Of a DNA stretch of 64,000 bases, positions 1-10,053 are shown piece by piece. The notes under the pieces were generated by a model that worked only from the letters and a program-made list of their open reading frames with translations, had not been told where the DNA came from and ran no database searches. The position numbers and the translations under genes are program-made. Origin of the DNA: an uncultured Acidobacteriaceae bacterium (GTDB lineage: Bacteria > Acidobacteriota > Terriglobia > Terriglobales > Acidobacteriaceae); contig CAIMKZ010000106.1 in NCBI GenBank assembly GCA_903842065.1, positions 124,001 through 188,000 of the forward strand. The letters run 5' to 3'. Numbering within the stretch: the first letter of the stretch is position 1; the number at the start of each line of letters is the position of its first letter.

Positions 1-33
1 TCCACGCTGTACGGGACCCCAGGAGGAACTCAG

Positions 34-3000
34 ATGTCGCACACTCCCCATTTCCACACAGAAGCAACTCCGTCGACACTTTCCGTGATCCGCCGCGACG
101 CAGCATCGATCGCGCATCGGCTCAGCAGGCGGGCGTTAATGCTGCTCCGTGGCATGAAGGCATCCTTGTTTCTCGCCGCTCTGGCGGCCCTGTTCGTTCC
201 CGCGCAAAGTGTGTTTGCGGCCACTCCCTCCGCCCTGCTTACGCCATCGAGCCTGACCTTCGGCAACCAGTCCGTAGGCACCACCAGCTCGCCCTGGACT
301 GTAACGCTGACGAACAACGGCAACGGCACCCTGCATATCTCGTCGATCAACATCGGCGGAGCCAACCCAACGGCTTTCACCATCGCCACCCAGAACTGCG
401 GTACAACACTCGCGGCAGGCAATAACTGCACCATGGGCATCACCTTCTCGCCTGTGGCGGCAACAAGCTATTCGGCAACGCTCAACGTCATGGATGACGC
501 ATCGGGCAGTCCCCACTCGATTCCGCTCACCGGTACGGGCACCGCGCTCAACGCCTTCCTCGCGCCCTCGTCGCTCAACTTTGTCGATCAGGCAACGGGC
601 GTAACCAGCACCGCGCAGACGGTCAATCTCACCAACTCCAGCAACGGCCCCATCACCATTTCCAGCATTGCCATCACCGGGACCAATGCCTCGGCCTTCA
701 GCCAGACCAATAACTGCGGAGTAACACTGGCCGCCAACTCCAACTGCACGATTCTGGTTACATTCACGCCTCCCTCGTCCGGTAGCTTCACGGCCAACCT
801 GGTGGCCACCGACAACGCCGCCAGCAGCCCGCAGTCGATTCCGCTCAACGGAACATCGCCATCCACCAGTCCAGCCGCTCTGCTTACTCCATCGAGCCTG
901 ACCTTCGGCAACCAGTCGGTGGGGACAACCAGCACGGAATGGACGGAGACGCTGACCAATAACGGCACCGGCGTGCTGCATATCTCCTCGATCGCCATCG
1001 GCGGAGCCAACCCAACGGCCTTCACCATCGCCACGCAGAACTGCGGCGCGACGCTGTTGCCCAACACGCACTGCACCATGGGCATCACCTTCTCTCCGGC
1101 GGCGGCAACCAGTTATTCGGCAACTCTCAGCGTCACCGACAACGCGTCCGGAAGCCCGCAGTCGATTCCTCTAACCGGCACCGGCACAGCGCTCGTTGCC
1201 AACCTCGCGCCCTCCTCGCTTAACTTCCCCAACGCGACCATCGGAGTTGCCACCAGCGGGCAAGTGGTTTCGTATACCAACTCCAGCAACGGCCCCATCA
1301 CTATTTCCAGCATCGCCATCACCGGGGCCAACGCCTCGGCATTCAGCAAGACAACCACTTGCGGCGCTACGCTGGCAGCCAACTCCAGCTGCACGATCGA
1401 GATCAAATTCACGGCCCCCTCGGCCGGCAGCTTTACGGCCAGCCTGGTCGTGACCGACAACGGCTCCGGCAGCCCGCGCTCGATTCCGCTCACCGGAAGC
1501 GCCAGTGCAGCCAGCCCCTCGGCGCTGATTACTCCGTCGAGCCTGACCTTCGGCAACCAGACCGTGCACTCCACCAGCTCACCCTGGAATGTGAATCTGA
1601 CCAACAACGGCGCGGCGACTCTGCACATCTCGTCGATCGCCATCGGCGGAGCCAATGCAAGCGCCTTCACCTTCGCCAGCCAGACCTGCGGAGCAACGCT
1701 TGCCGCCAACACCAGCTGCTCCATGGGCATCACCTTCACGCCGTCGTCTACAGGCAGCTACTCGGCCACGCTGAGCGTCACCGACGACGCCTCGGGCAGC
1801 CCTCAGTCGATCCCGCTCACAGGCACCGGCACCGCCATCAACGCCTTCCTCGCGCCCTCCTCGCTGAACTTCGTCAATCAGCAGGTCAACGTGCCGAGCA
1901 ACTCGCAGCAGGTAAACCTGGACAACTACAGCAACGGCCCGATGACGATCAACAGCATCGCCATCACCGGGATCATCAGTTCGGCGTTCAGTTACACCTC
2001 CAACTGCGGATCGACGCTCGCCGCAAACTCGGCCTGCCAGATCTGGATCACCTTCACGCCGCCCTATACCAACTCCATCACCGCGTACCTGGTGGTGAAC
2101 GACAACGCCTCGAACAGTCCGCAGTCGATCGAGCTGCACGGCAACGGCATCACCTCGACTCCGGGATCGATCGTGATGAAGCCGGTGATCAACACGGTTG
2201 CCGGAAACGGATTCAATCCGTACGTTGACTCGAACCCCCACGGCGGCTACACCGGCAACGGCGGACAGGCCACCAGCGCGGAGTTGAACCTGCCCAATGA
2301 CGTTGCCATCGACAAGGGCGGGAACATCTACATCGCGGATACGCGCAACCATGTGATCCGCAGAGTCGATGCCCACACCGGCGTCATCACCACCATCGCC
2401 GGCAACGGCACGGGCGGATACTCCGGCGACGGCGGACCCGCAACGGCAGCCGAGTTGTATCAGCCGCGGTACATTCTGTTTGACTCCCACGGAAATCTGC
2501 TGATCGCCGATGCCGGCAACAATCGCATTCGCCGCGTCGATGCCATCACCGGGAATATCAGCACCATCGCCGGCACCGGCACTGCGGGATTCTCTGGCGA
2601 CGGCGGACCTGCAACCAGCGCAAAGCTGAACGGCCCCTTCGGCATGGCCTTCGATGCCGCGGGGAATCTCTATATCGCCGACAGTGCTAACTTCCGCGTG
2701 CGGCGCGTCGATGCAATCTCCGGCAGCATCTCCACCGTTGCCGGCAACGGAACCAATGCGGCCACGGCGCCGGGAGGCTTTGCGACCAACGGCGGTGACG
2801 GCGGACTGGCAACGAGCGCCGGACTCGCAATGGTTTACGGCGTGGCTTTCGACCCGTCCGGCAACCTGTACATCGCCGACACCACCGACAACCGCATCCG
2901 CAAGGTCAACGCCATCACGGGCATCATCACCACCATTGCTGGCACGGGCGCGACTGCATTTAACGGCGACTACCAGCAGGCCGTCTTTGCCAACCTCAAC

Positions 3001-6000
3001 GATCCCATCGACGTTCAGGTAGATGGACTGGGCAACATCCTTGTCACCGACACGCTGAACAACCGCATCCGCCGCATCGATGCCGTCACCGGCGTGATTA
3101 CAACCATCGTCGGCAACGGCTTCGGCACCGGGGTCTGGTACAGCGGCGGCTACTCTGGCGACGGCGGACTGCCCACCGACGCAAAGCTCTTCAATCCCTA
3201 CCGCATCGCGCTCGGACTGGGCGGCGACATCTTTGTGGCCGACACATGCAGCAACGTCATCCGCAAGGTAAGCGGCTACAACAACAATTCGTCGTATCTG
3301 AATACGCTGGTAACGGCCACCAGCACCTCGCGCAATGTTCTGCTCCAGGTCAACGGAGACCAGACCATCGCCAGCATCACAGCCGTGGCTCAGCAGGGAC
3401 ACGCGCCTGAGTTCACCGTCGGTTCCATCACCGGATGCACGGTCGATGGCGCAACCACCGTCCACGACGAATCCATCTGTGTGGTGCCGGTCAGGTTCGC
3501 TCCGGCTTACCCAGGCATGCGCCAGGTTCCGCTCAAGGTCGTGGCCAGCTCCGGCACTTACTACTTCGGCCTCAGCGGCATTGGAGTCGCTCCTGAAGCC
3601 GTTTATACCCCCGGAACCATCACCACCGATAGCGGCAACGGCAGCGCGGGCACCATCGGCGACGGCAACCCCGCCGCGCAGGCTGAGCTCTCCGGCCCGC
3701 AGGATGTCGCATTCGACGCCGCCGGCAACTACTACGTGGCCGACACGGATACCAGCCGCATCCGCCGCGTCTACGCCGACGGATCCATCACCACGGTGCT
3801 CGGGTACGCCTCCTCGCCCGTGAGCCTGCCCAACCAGCTGCTCATCGCATCCAACGGCACAGTCTTCATCGATGACGCCAACGACAACCGCATCGAGCAG
3901 GTAAACCTGAACGACGTCTTCTCCAGAGTCGCCGGCGGCGGTGCAAGCACGGCGGAAGGCGTTTCCGCTCGCGACGCTGAGCTGAATTCGCCCCAGGGCA
4001 TGGGATTGGATGAGGCCGGAAACCTCTACATCGCGGAGACGGGCAGGAACCGCATCCGCAAGGTGGACGCGGCCTCAGGTCTTATCACCACTGTGGCCGG
4101 AACCGGTACGGCAGGCTTTAGCGGCGACGGCGGGCTGGCTACAGGCGCCAAGATCTCCGGGCCGAGAGGCAACATCGTATTTGACAGCGCGGGCAACTTC
4201 TACTTCAGCGACACCGGCAACGGCCTGGTTCGCGAGGTATCGGTGAGCGGCGTGATCACCACCGTGGCCGGCACCACCTCGGGCGGATCCACCGCCGACG
4301 GCATCCCGGCAACTGGCGCGATCCTCACCAATCCCACCGACCTCACCATCGACGCATCCGGCTATCTCTACGTGACCGACGCCGGCAAGTACATCGTTCG
4401 CAAGTTCCTGCCCGGCGGAAACATCTACACCATCGCCGGCACTGGATCGGCAGGCTACTCCGGAAACAGCGGACTGGCCACCAGCGCAAAGCTGCATCCA
4501 CTCGGCGCAACGCTGAACCCGGCCGGCGACCTCTACATCGCCGACTCGTCGAACAACGTCGTCCGCAAGGTCGATCAGACCCACGGCCCGGCCCTCAGTT
4601 TCGCGACCACTTACGTGTTCGACACCAGCGTCGACAGTCCGCAGACCGAGACTCTCTGGAACGCGGGCAACTCGCTGCTCAGCCTCCCGGTTCCCGCATC
4701 CGGCAACAACCCAAGCATCTCCGCGCACTTCGCGCTGGACTCGGGCGCTCCTACCGACTGCCCGGTCGTTAGCTCCGGCGCCGGTGCTCCGGGCACCCTG
4801 GCCTCAGCCGCAAACTGCCAGCTCTCCGTCAGCTTTGAGCCGCTCATCGCTGGACACATCTCGGGCTCGCTCGTGGTCACAGACGACACGCTCAACGCCC
4901 CCGCTCCGGCTTACGCCCAGCAGTCCATCTCGCTGAACGGCCTGGCAAGGCTCCATCCGCAGAACATCACCTTCACCCTGGCCAGCCCCGTTACCTACGG
5001 CGTCGATCCCATCACGCTCACCGGCACGGCCAGCTCCGGACTTACGGTGGCTTATTCCGTTCTCTCCGGCCCGGCATCGGTGCTCGGCAATGTTCTCACC
5101 ATCACCGGCGCGGGAACCGTCGTTGTTGCGGCAGACCAGCCCGGCAACCTCACCCAGTGGGATGTCGCTCCGCAGGTAACGCAGACCCTGGTGGTCAACA
5201 AGCAAACTCCGACGATCACTGTAACTCCGTCGGCAATCACCTACGGAGATTCGCCAACCACGTTGTCTGCCACGATCGCCTACACCGGTTTCGCGGGTGT
5301 CGTGGCGCCCACCGGAGCAGTCACCATCCAGGTGGATGGCGGCGCGACGCTCACGGCAACCTGCACAAACGGCGTTCTCCAGCGCAACTGCTCGGCCAGT
5401 TACAACACCAGATCGCTCACCGGAGGAGCGCACACCATCACGGTGTCGCTGGCCTCCGACTCAAACTACCTGGCGGCGTCGAACACCGCCGCGCTCTCCG
5501 TGAACAAGGCCGCGCCCGCGGTAACCGTGAGCCCGGCGTCGATCACCTACGGAGATACACCGACCACACTGTCGGCCTCAGTCGCCTACACCGGCGTCAG
5601 CACTCCCTCAGGTGCGGTAACGCTCCAGGTTGACAGCGGGGCGACGTTGATCGCCAGCTGCCTCGGAGCATCCTCGCCGCTGAGCTGCACGGCCAGCTAC
5701 ACAACCGGCAGTCTGACCGCCGGCGCGCACACCATCCACGCTTCACTGGCAGCGGATTCGAACTACTCCGCGGCCTCCAACACCGGCACACTTACGATCA
5801 ATCAGGCAGCACCTTCCGTATCGGTTAACCCCGCTTCGAGCACGTACGGCGTTACGCCCACGACGCTGACCGCCCCGGTGGCTTACACCGGCCCCAGCGC
5901 TCCGTCCGGCGCAGTAACCATCCAGGTTGACAGTGGATCGGCCCTGACCGCAAGCTGCATCGGCGCTTCCTCGCCGTTGAGCTGCACCGTCAGCTACGCG

Positions 6001-7659
6001 ACCGGCGCTCTGAGCGCTGGAGGCCACTCGATCACGGCCTTGATTGCAGCCGATACAAACTACATCGCCGCCTCGAACACCGGCACACTCACCATCAATC
6101 AGGCAACGCCGGTAGTCACGGTGAGCCCGGCGACGATTACTTACGGAGATACGCCGACCACGATCTCCGCTTCGGTCGCCTACTCCGGCGCGGCGCCGCC
6201 ATCTGGTGCTGTCACCATGTCGATTGACGCAGGCTTGGCCATACCCGCCACCTGCTCCGGCGCATCCTCGCCTCTCACATGCACTGAGGACTACACAACC
6301 GTCGGCCTCAATGCCGGCCCGCATACAATCACCGCCGCGATCGCATCCGACGCCAACTACAACTCGGCTTCGAACACCGCCGCGCTGACCATCAACCAGG
6401 CAACGCCCTCGGTGACGGTAACGCCTTACTCCGTGACCTACGACGGCAACCCGCACGCACCCTCCGCCAGCGCAACGGGCCTGGGCGGCGTTCCTCTCGC
6501 ACCCGCGGGCTTTACGCTTCCCTCGCATACGAACGCAGGCACCTTTGTTGCGGATGCATGGAGCTTCATCGATGCCAGCGGAAACTACGCAACCCAGAGC
6601 GGTACGGTGAGCGATACCATTGCCCAGTTCGTACCAGTCGTTACGGTCACGCCCTACTCGGTAACGTATGACGGCAATCCGCATACGGCGACCGGATCGG
6701 CTACGGGCTTGCTCGGTGCTGTGCTCGCGCCCGGCGGCTTTACACTCGCCGCCACCACTCACACCAATGCCGGCAACTATGCAGCGGACGCATGGAGCTT
6801 CACCGACGGCAGCGGCAACTACGCGACCCAGGTCGGCACGGTGAGCGACGCCATCTCGCAGGCCATTCCGGTTATCACCTGGGCGCAGCCTGCCCCGGTG
6901 AGCGCTGGCTATGTGCTGGACGGCACTGTGGCTAATGCTTCAGCAAGCGTGCCCGGCACATTCACATACAATCCGCCTGCGACAACAACGTTCGCCAGCG
7001 CGGGACAATTCGTTCTCGAAGCCTTCTTCGCCCCGAATGACGGCACGAACTACACTACGGCCCACGCCTATGTGAACCTAGATGTCCATCCCGTCATCGC
7101 GATCACAGACCCGAACTACACAATCTCCGCCACGCCCAGCCCGTTGACGCTGGTGGCGGGCACGTCGGGAACCGTCACTCTCACCATGACCAACGTCGGA
7201 GCTTTCGGCGGATCGGTGACCTTTGATTGCAGCGGTCTGCCTGCCGAAATCTCATGCGCTTTCAATCCCGGCAATACCCTCACGGGTGACGGCATCGACG
7301 GCCACACCGCATCGACCTCGCTCCTCATCACGGCTTCGGCCACTTCGGGCGGCGCCATGCCCGCGCCACAGCTCTTCCCAACTCAGCCGATCCTTAGCGC
7401 AGGTCTGTTCGTGCTGCCGGCTCTCCTGGGCGGGTTCCTGCTCTTCTTCAAGAGAAGGCATATCCGGCGCGTGACAAAGTACTTCCTGTATCTGCTCATC
7501 GCGGTCAATCTGTCGATGTTCTTCAACGGTTGCGCGCTGGTAAGCTTCCGCGGAGCGGCCGTCGGAATGCACACCATCACGCTCGAAGCCAAAACAACAG
7601 CGAACGGCAAGACAACTGTTAACACAGGACTCATCAAGGTGAATCTGGTCAGCAAGTAA
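34..7659 (+). CDS. Giant exported repeat protein (choice-of-anchor D, NHL and Ig-like/MBG repeats)
   Basis: The 2541-residue product begins with a long basic N-region and a hydrophobic signal segment around residues 43-62. Six choice-of-anchor D (ASPM/SPD-2/Hydin-like) beta-sandwich repeats of about 105 residues follow (65-705), alternating between two subtypes. Two blocks of NHL beta-propeller repeats lie near 715-1085 and 1190-1510, and a seventh anchor domain near 1520-1635. Four bacterial Ig-like repeats of about 98 residues (1725-2120) precede two MBG-type repeats. The C-terminus has a hydrophobic segment (about 2454-2473), an Arg/Lys cluster and a second hydrophobic stretch ending in NGCAL. 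The start is chosen because AGGAGG lies 7 bases upstream; an in-frame ATG at 154 would give a tidier signal peptide but lacks such a site. The architecture fits a cell-surface or secreted binding protein; ligand and function are unknown. Confidence 0.9.
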   Translation: MSHTPHFHTEATPSTLSVIRRDAASIAHRLSRRALMLLRGMKASLFLAALAALFVPAQSVFAATPSALLTPSSLTFGNQSVGTTSSPWTVTLTNNGNGTLHISSINIGGANPTAFTIATQNCGTTLAAGNNCTMGITFSPVAATSYSATLNVMDDASGSPHSIPLTGTGTALNAFLAPSSLNFVDQATGVTSTAQTVNLTNSSNGPITISSIAITGTNASAFSQTNNCGVTLAANSNCTILVTFTPPSSGSFTANLVATDNAASSPQSIPLNGTSPSTSPAALLTPSSLTFGNQSVGTTSTEWTETLTNNGTGVLHISSIAIGGANPTAFTIATQNCGATLLPNTHCTMGITFSPAAATSYSATLSVTDNASGSPQSIPLTGTGTALVANLAPSSLNFPNATIGVATSGQVVSYTNSSNGPITISSIAITGANASAFSKTTTCGATLAANSSCTIEIKFTAPSAGSFTASLVVTDNGSGSPRSIPLTGSASAASPSALITPSSLTFGNQTVHSTSSPWNVNLTNNGAATLHISSIAIGGANASAFTFASQTCGATLAANTSCSMGITFTPSSTGSYSATLSVTDDASGSPQSIPLTGTGTAINAFLAPSSLNFVNQQVNVPSNSQQVNLDNYSNGPMTINSIAITGIISSAFSYTSNCGSTLAANSACQIWITFTPPYTNSITAYLVVNDNASNSPQSIELHGNGITSTPGSIVMKPVINTVAGNGFNPYVDSNPHGGYTGNGGQATSAELNLPNDVAIDKGGNIYIADTRNHVIRRVDAHTGVITTIAGNGTGGYSGDGGPATAAELYQPRYILFDSHGNLLIADAGNNRIRRVDAITGNISTIAGTGTAGFSGDGGPATSAKLNGPFGMAFDAAGNLYIADSANFRVRRVDAISGSISTVAGNGTNAATAPGGFATNGGDGGLATSAGLAMVYGVAFDPSGNLYIADTTDNRIRKVNAITGIITTIAGTGATAFNGDYQQAVFANLNDPIDVQVDGLGNILVTDTLNNRIRRIDAVTGVITTIVGNGFGTGVWYSGGYSGDGGLPTDAKLFNPYRIALGLGGDIFVADTCSNVIRKVSGYNNNSSYLNTLVTATSTSRNVLLQVNGDQTIASITAVAQQGHAPEFTVGSITGCTVDGATTVHDESICVVPVRFAPAYPGMRQVPLKVVASSGTYYFGLSGIGVAPEAVYTPGTITTDSGNGSAGTIGDGNPAAQAELSGPQDVAFDAAGNYYVADTDTSRIRRVYADGSITTVLGYASSPVSLPNQLLIASNGTVFIDDANDNRIEQVNLNDVFSRVAGGGASTAEGVSARDAELNSPQGMGLDEAGNLYIAETGRNRIRKVDAASGLITTVAGTGTAGFSGDGGLATGAKISGPRGNIVFDSAGNFYFSDTGNGLVREVSVSGVITTVAGTTSGGSTADGIPATGAILTNPTDLTIDASGYLYVTDAGKYIVRKFLPGGNIYTIAGTGSAGYSGNSGLATSAKLHPLGATLNPAGDLYIADSSNNVVRKVDQTHGPALSFATTYVFDTSVDSPQTETLWNAGNSLLSLPVPASGNNPSISAHFALDSGAPTDCPVVSSGAGAPGTLASAANCQLSVSFEPLIAGHISGSLVVTDDTLNAPAPAYAQQSISLNGLARLHPQNITFTLASPVTYGVDPITLTGTASSGLTVAYSVLSGPASVLGNVLTITGAGTVVVAADQPGNLTQWDVAPQVTQTLVVNKQTPTITVTPSAITYGDSPTTLSATIAYTGFAGVVAPTGAVTIQVDGGATLTATCTNGVLQRNCSASYNTRSLTGGAHTITVSLASDSNYLAASNTAALSVNKAAPAVTVSPASITYGDTPTTLSASVAYTGVSTPSGAVTLQVDSGATLIASCLGASSPLSCTASYTTGSLTAGAHTIHASLAADSNYSAASNTGTLTINQAAPSVSVNPASSTYGVTPTTLTAPVAYTGPSAPSGAVTIQVDSGSALTASCIGASSPLSCTVSYATGALSAGGHSITALIAADTNYIAASNTGTLTINQATPVVTVSPATITYGDTPTTISASVAYSGAAPPSGAVTMSIDAGLAIPATCSGASSPLTCTEDYTTVGLNAGPHTITAAIASDANYNSASNTAALTINQATPSVTVTPYSVTYDGNPHAPSASATGLGGVPLAPAGFTLPSHTNAGTFVADAWSFIDASGNYATQSGTVSDTIAQFVPVVTVTPYSVTYDGNPHTATGSATGLLGAVLAPGGFTLAATTHTNAGNYAADAWSFTDGSGNYATQVGTVSDAISQAIPVITWAQPAPVSAGYVLDGTVANASASVPGTFTYNPPATTTFASAGQFVLEAFFAPNDGTNYTTAHAYVNLDVHPVIAITDPNYTISATPSPLTLVAGTSGTVTLTMTNVGAFGGSVTFDCSGLPAEISCAFNPGNTLTGDGIDGHTASTSLLITASATSGGAMPAPQLFPTQPILSAGLFVLPALLGGFLLFFKRRHIRRVTKYFLYLLIAVNLSMFFNGCALVSFRGAAVGMHTITLEAKTTANGKTTVNTGLIKVNLVSK

Positions 7660-7693
7660 TCTCAAAGCTGGCCGCGCTCACTCGGAAACGACC

Positions 7694-7761
7694 AGGCGCA
7701 TCCGAATATTGGCCCGCTGCAATGAACCGCGGCCACGGCATACATTCGGATGCGCCTTTTT
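7694..7761 (+). terminator. Bipartite rho-independent terminator
   Basis: A perfect 14-bp stem pairs 7694-7707 with 7744-7757 and encloses a second TGGCC/GGCCA hairpin. A run of five T follows at 7757-7761. It lies just after the giant repeat gene and just before the convergent histidine-kinase stop, so it mainly terminates the plus-strand gene. Confidence 0.85.
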
Positions 7762-7792
7762 CATTCCCGTTACTGCTGCCGTTACGCGCGGA

Positions 7793-9223
7793 TCACTCCG
7801 ATTCAGCGGCACTGCGAGGAAACTCGACCGTGATCGTCGTTCCCCGCTGCACTTCGCTCTCGGCCCGGATGCTGCCGCCGTAGTAATCGACCGTGGAGCG
7901 CGCAATCGCCAAACCCAGCCCGAAGCCTCCCGTGGACCGCGCGCGAGATGAGTCAGCCCGGTAGAAGCGGTCGAAGATATACGGCAGATGCGCCGGCTCG
8001 ATGCCGCTGCCGTGGTCGATCACCGAGACCAATACCGCATCCTCCCGAGCTTCAAGCTTCATCGTGACCGTCGCGCCCCGCGGGCTGTACTGAATCGCGT
8101 TCTCCAGCAGGTTCAGCCAGATCAGTTCCAGATCGGCAATCTCGGCAGGGATCTCGGCCGTGCCTTCTGCTTCAAACTCCACCGGCACCCCGCGCACCGC
8201 GGCAAACTGTGCCAGTTGCGCGATCGCGCTCTCGCAGCTCGAAGCAACATCGACCGGGTCGGGCTGTCTCAGCCGGTCGCCTGCGATCCGCTGCTCGGTC
8301 CTTGCTGTCTGAAGCATCCGGTTCAGCAGCCGTTCCAGCCGCTCGCAGTCGCGATTCATCACCGCCAGGCCGCTCTCGTATTCGCCCTGCTCCCGTGGAC
8401 GGGCAAGCAGCGTCTGAAGCGTCGACTTCAGAATCGCCAGTGAGGTCTTCAGCTCGTGTGCCGCATTGCCCAGAAACTCCCGCTGCCGCATAAACGCCGA
8501 CTCCAGCCCTGCCAGAACCGTTGTGATGGCGCCGATCAGCGGCCGAAGTTCGTGTGTGGACCTTGCCTCCTCTGAGGGCGCGAAGTTCCAACTGTGCACG
8601 GAGATGGCTGAGGCGGCAGTGGCCAGGTCGTGGAGAGGAGCCAGCGCCCGGCGCATGATCCAGAGCGCCAGCAGCAGCGTCGGGACAAGAATCAGAACAC
8701 TGATAACCGCGATGCTGGCCCCCAGCCAGATGGTCTGGCGGTCGATGTCGGCGGTGGAGGCCGCGTAGATAACGGTGAGCGTTGGCGGCGGATACGGTAC
8801 GCCCTCTTCGGTGTCCTGCACGCCCACGTTCGAAAGAATAATGCCGCGGTACATCTCGCCATGAACACGGAAGTTGAAGTAGCTCTCACCGGCCTTCCGG
8901 CGGCTGAGATAGCGCGATTCATACCCCGCTGAGTGGCGGTCGAAGCTGGTGTAAGGGCTGGAGACGTCGAATATCTCCGGGTGCGCGGAGTTCGAGGGGG
9001 GAAGAACTTTGGCCTCGTTGAAGAGCAGGCTGGCCTTGCCGTCGTCGGAGTAGTAGACCGTGGCGGCGATGCTCTGCGCGCGTCCCTCGAGATAGACGTC
9101 GAAGGCGCGGGCCACGTAATGACGAGAGAAAGAGGTGCCGACAAGCATCAGCGCCGCCGCCAGCAGCAGTTGCGAGGCGACGATAGCTGTAATCAGACGC
9201 TTGTTGAGCGAGAAACTCTTCAT
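7793..9223 (-). CDS. Sensor histidine kinase
   Basis: This 476-residue inner-membrane kinase has TM1 near residues 10-30, a periplasmic sensor region 31-165, TM2 near 168-190, a HAMP linker, and a HisKA H-box AAHELKTSL with His256 as the phospho-accepting residue. The ATPase domain carries the G1 motif DHGSGIEP and the G2 motif GGFGLGLAI. The start has AGGAAAG about 5 bases upstream. It follows the response-regulator gene by 30 bases, both lying at the distal end of the efflux operon, so the pair probably senses a stress or substrate relieved by the RND pump. The signal cannot be read from the sensor region. Confidence 0.93.
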   Translation of the reverse strand: MKSFSLNKRLITAIVASQLLLAAALMLVGTSFSRHYVARAFDVYLEGRAQSIAATVYYSDDGKASLLFNEAKVLPPSNSAHPEIFDVSSPYTSFDRHSAGYESRYLSRRKAGESYFNFRVHGEMYRGIILSNVGVQDTEEGVPYPPPTLTVIYAASTADIDRQTIWLGASIAVISVLILVPTLLLALWIMRRALAPLHDLATAASAISVHSWNFAPSEEARSTHELRPLIGAITTVLAGLESAFMRQREFLGNAAHELKTSLAILKSTLQTLLARPREQGEYESGLAVMNRDCERLERLLNRMLQTARTEQRIAGDRLRQPDPVDVASSCESAIAQLAQFAAVRGVPVEFEAEGTAEIPAEIADLELIWLNLLENAIQYSPRGATVTMKLEAREDAVLVSVIDHGSGIEPAHLPYIFDRFYRADSSRARSTGGFGLGLAIARSTVDYYGGSIRAESEVQRGTTITVEFPRSAAESE

Positions 9224-9253
9224 CGGCTTTCCTGTTTGATAGTCGTAGTGTTT

Positions 9254-9955
9254 CTACCCCAGAGTTGTGCTGCCGGCTTCTTCTTCGCTGCGCAGCGAGT
9301 AGCCCAGCCCGCGCACGGTGTGGATGAGCCGCTGCCCGGCCAGACCCTCGATCTTGCGGCGCAGGCCGGAGACATAGACTTCGATCACGTTGCCGAACTT
9401 CTCCCAGTTGTAGTCGTAAAGATGCTCGAGAAGCTCTTCCTTTGATACCAGCGCGCCGCGCCGCAGGGCAAGGTATTCGAGTACGCGGTACTCCATGGCG
9501 GTGAGCACGATGCTTGTTCCATTCACCTCCACCCCGCGAGTTACGTTGTTCACCTCAAGTGGCCCAATCCTTACAACCGGGGAGTGCTCGCCCTTGCCGC
9601 GGCGCAGCAGAGCCTTGGCGCGAGCGACAAATTCGCCCAGATCGAACGGCTTGGTCAGGTAGTCGTCGGCACCGGCGTTCAAAAGCTTGACGACGATCTC
9701 TTTTTCGTCGCGGGCCGTGAGGATAAGTACGGGCGTATTGCGCCCCTGGCCGCGCAGCCTCTTGATGACCTCGAGGCCGTTGAGTTTGGGCAGCATGAGA
9801 TCGAGAACGATGAGGTCGTATGGCGCCGATGTGGCTTGAAACAGGCCCTCTTCGCCATCCGGCGCCGTGTCCACAGCGCACAGCGCGTTGTCGCGCAGAA
9901 TGGTTGCTATGTTCTGCGCCAGCCGTTCTTCGTCTTCAACTACGAGCACCCGCAT
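9254..9955 (-). CDS. OmpR/PhoB-family response regulator
   Basis: The 233-residue protein has an N-terminal receiver domain starting MRVLVVEDEE, with Asp52 in LDLMLP as the predicted phosphorylation site and a conserved Lys in YLTKPFD. A C-terminal winged-helix DNA-binding domain ends near GLGYSLR. The reading frame stays open 64 codons further upstream, but the receiver beta-1 strand begins at this ATG and the upstream residues look like translated intergenic sequence, so 9955 is the likely start. It is cotranscribed with the kinase and probably controls the pump operon. A candidate direct-repeat operator for this regulator family lies at 17129-17145; the link is not proven. Confidence 0.93.
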   Translation of the reverse strand: MRVLVVEDEERLAQNIATILRDNALCAVDTAPDGEEGLFQATSAPYDLIVLDLMLPKLNGLEVIKRLRGQGRNTPVLILTARDEKEIVVKLLNAGADDYLTKPFDLGEFVARAKALLRRGKGEHSPVVRIGPLEVNNVTRGVEVNGTSIVLTAMEYRVLEYLALRRGALVSKEELLEHLYDYNWEKFGNVIEVYVSGLRRKIEGLAGQRLIHTVRGLGYSLRSEEEAGSTTLG

Positions 9956-10007
9956 GGTTTCCGCCCTTATTTCTTCTGAGTATCGCAGGGCCGGCGGCGG
10001 CGGCCTA

Positions 10008-10036
10008 CCCGGGGCCTTCGCTGGAAGGCCCCCGGG
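10008..10036. other. Intercistronic hairpin between RND permease and response regulator
   Basis: CCCGGGGCCTTC (10008-10019) pairs with GAAGGCCCCCGGG (10024-10036) around a 4-base loop, with one bulged C. It sits in the 98-base gap between the pump permease stop and the regulator start. There is no T-run on the minus strand, so it is more likely an RNA-stability or attenuation element than a simple terminator. Confidence 0.6.
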
Positions 10037-10053
10037 CTGTGCACGTTGCTGCG

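Noticed and set aside
136..3465. Long antisense frames under the giant repeat gene
   Set aside because: They mirror a GC-rich, codon-biased gene, are rich in Arg/Gly/Ala and lack domain signatures and ribosome-binding sites.
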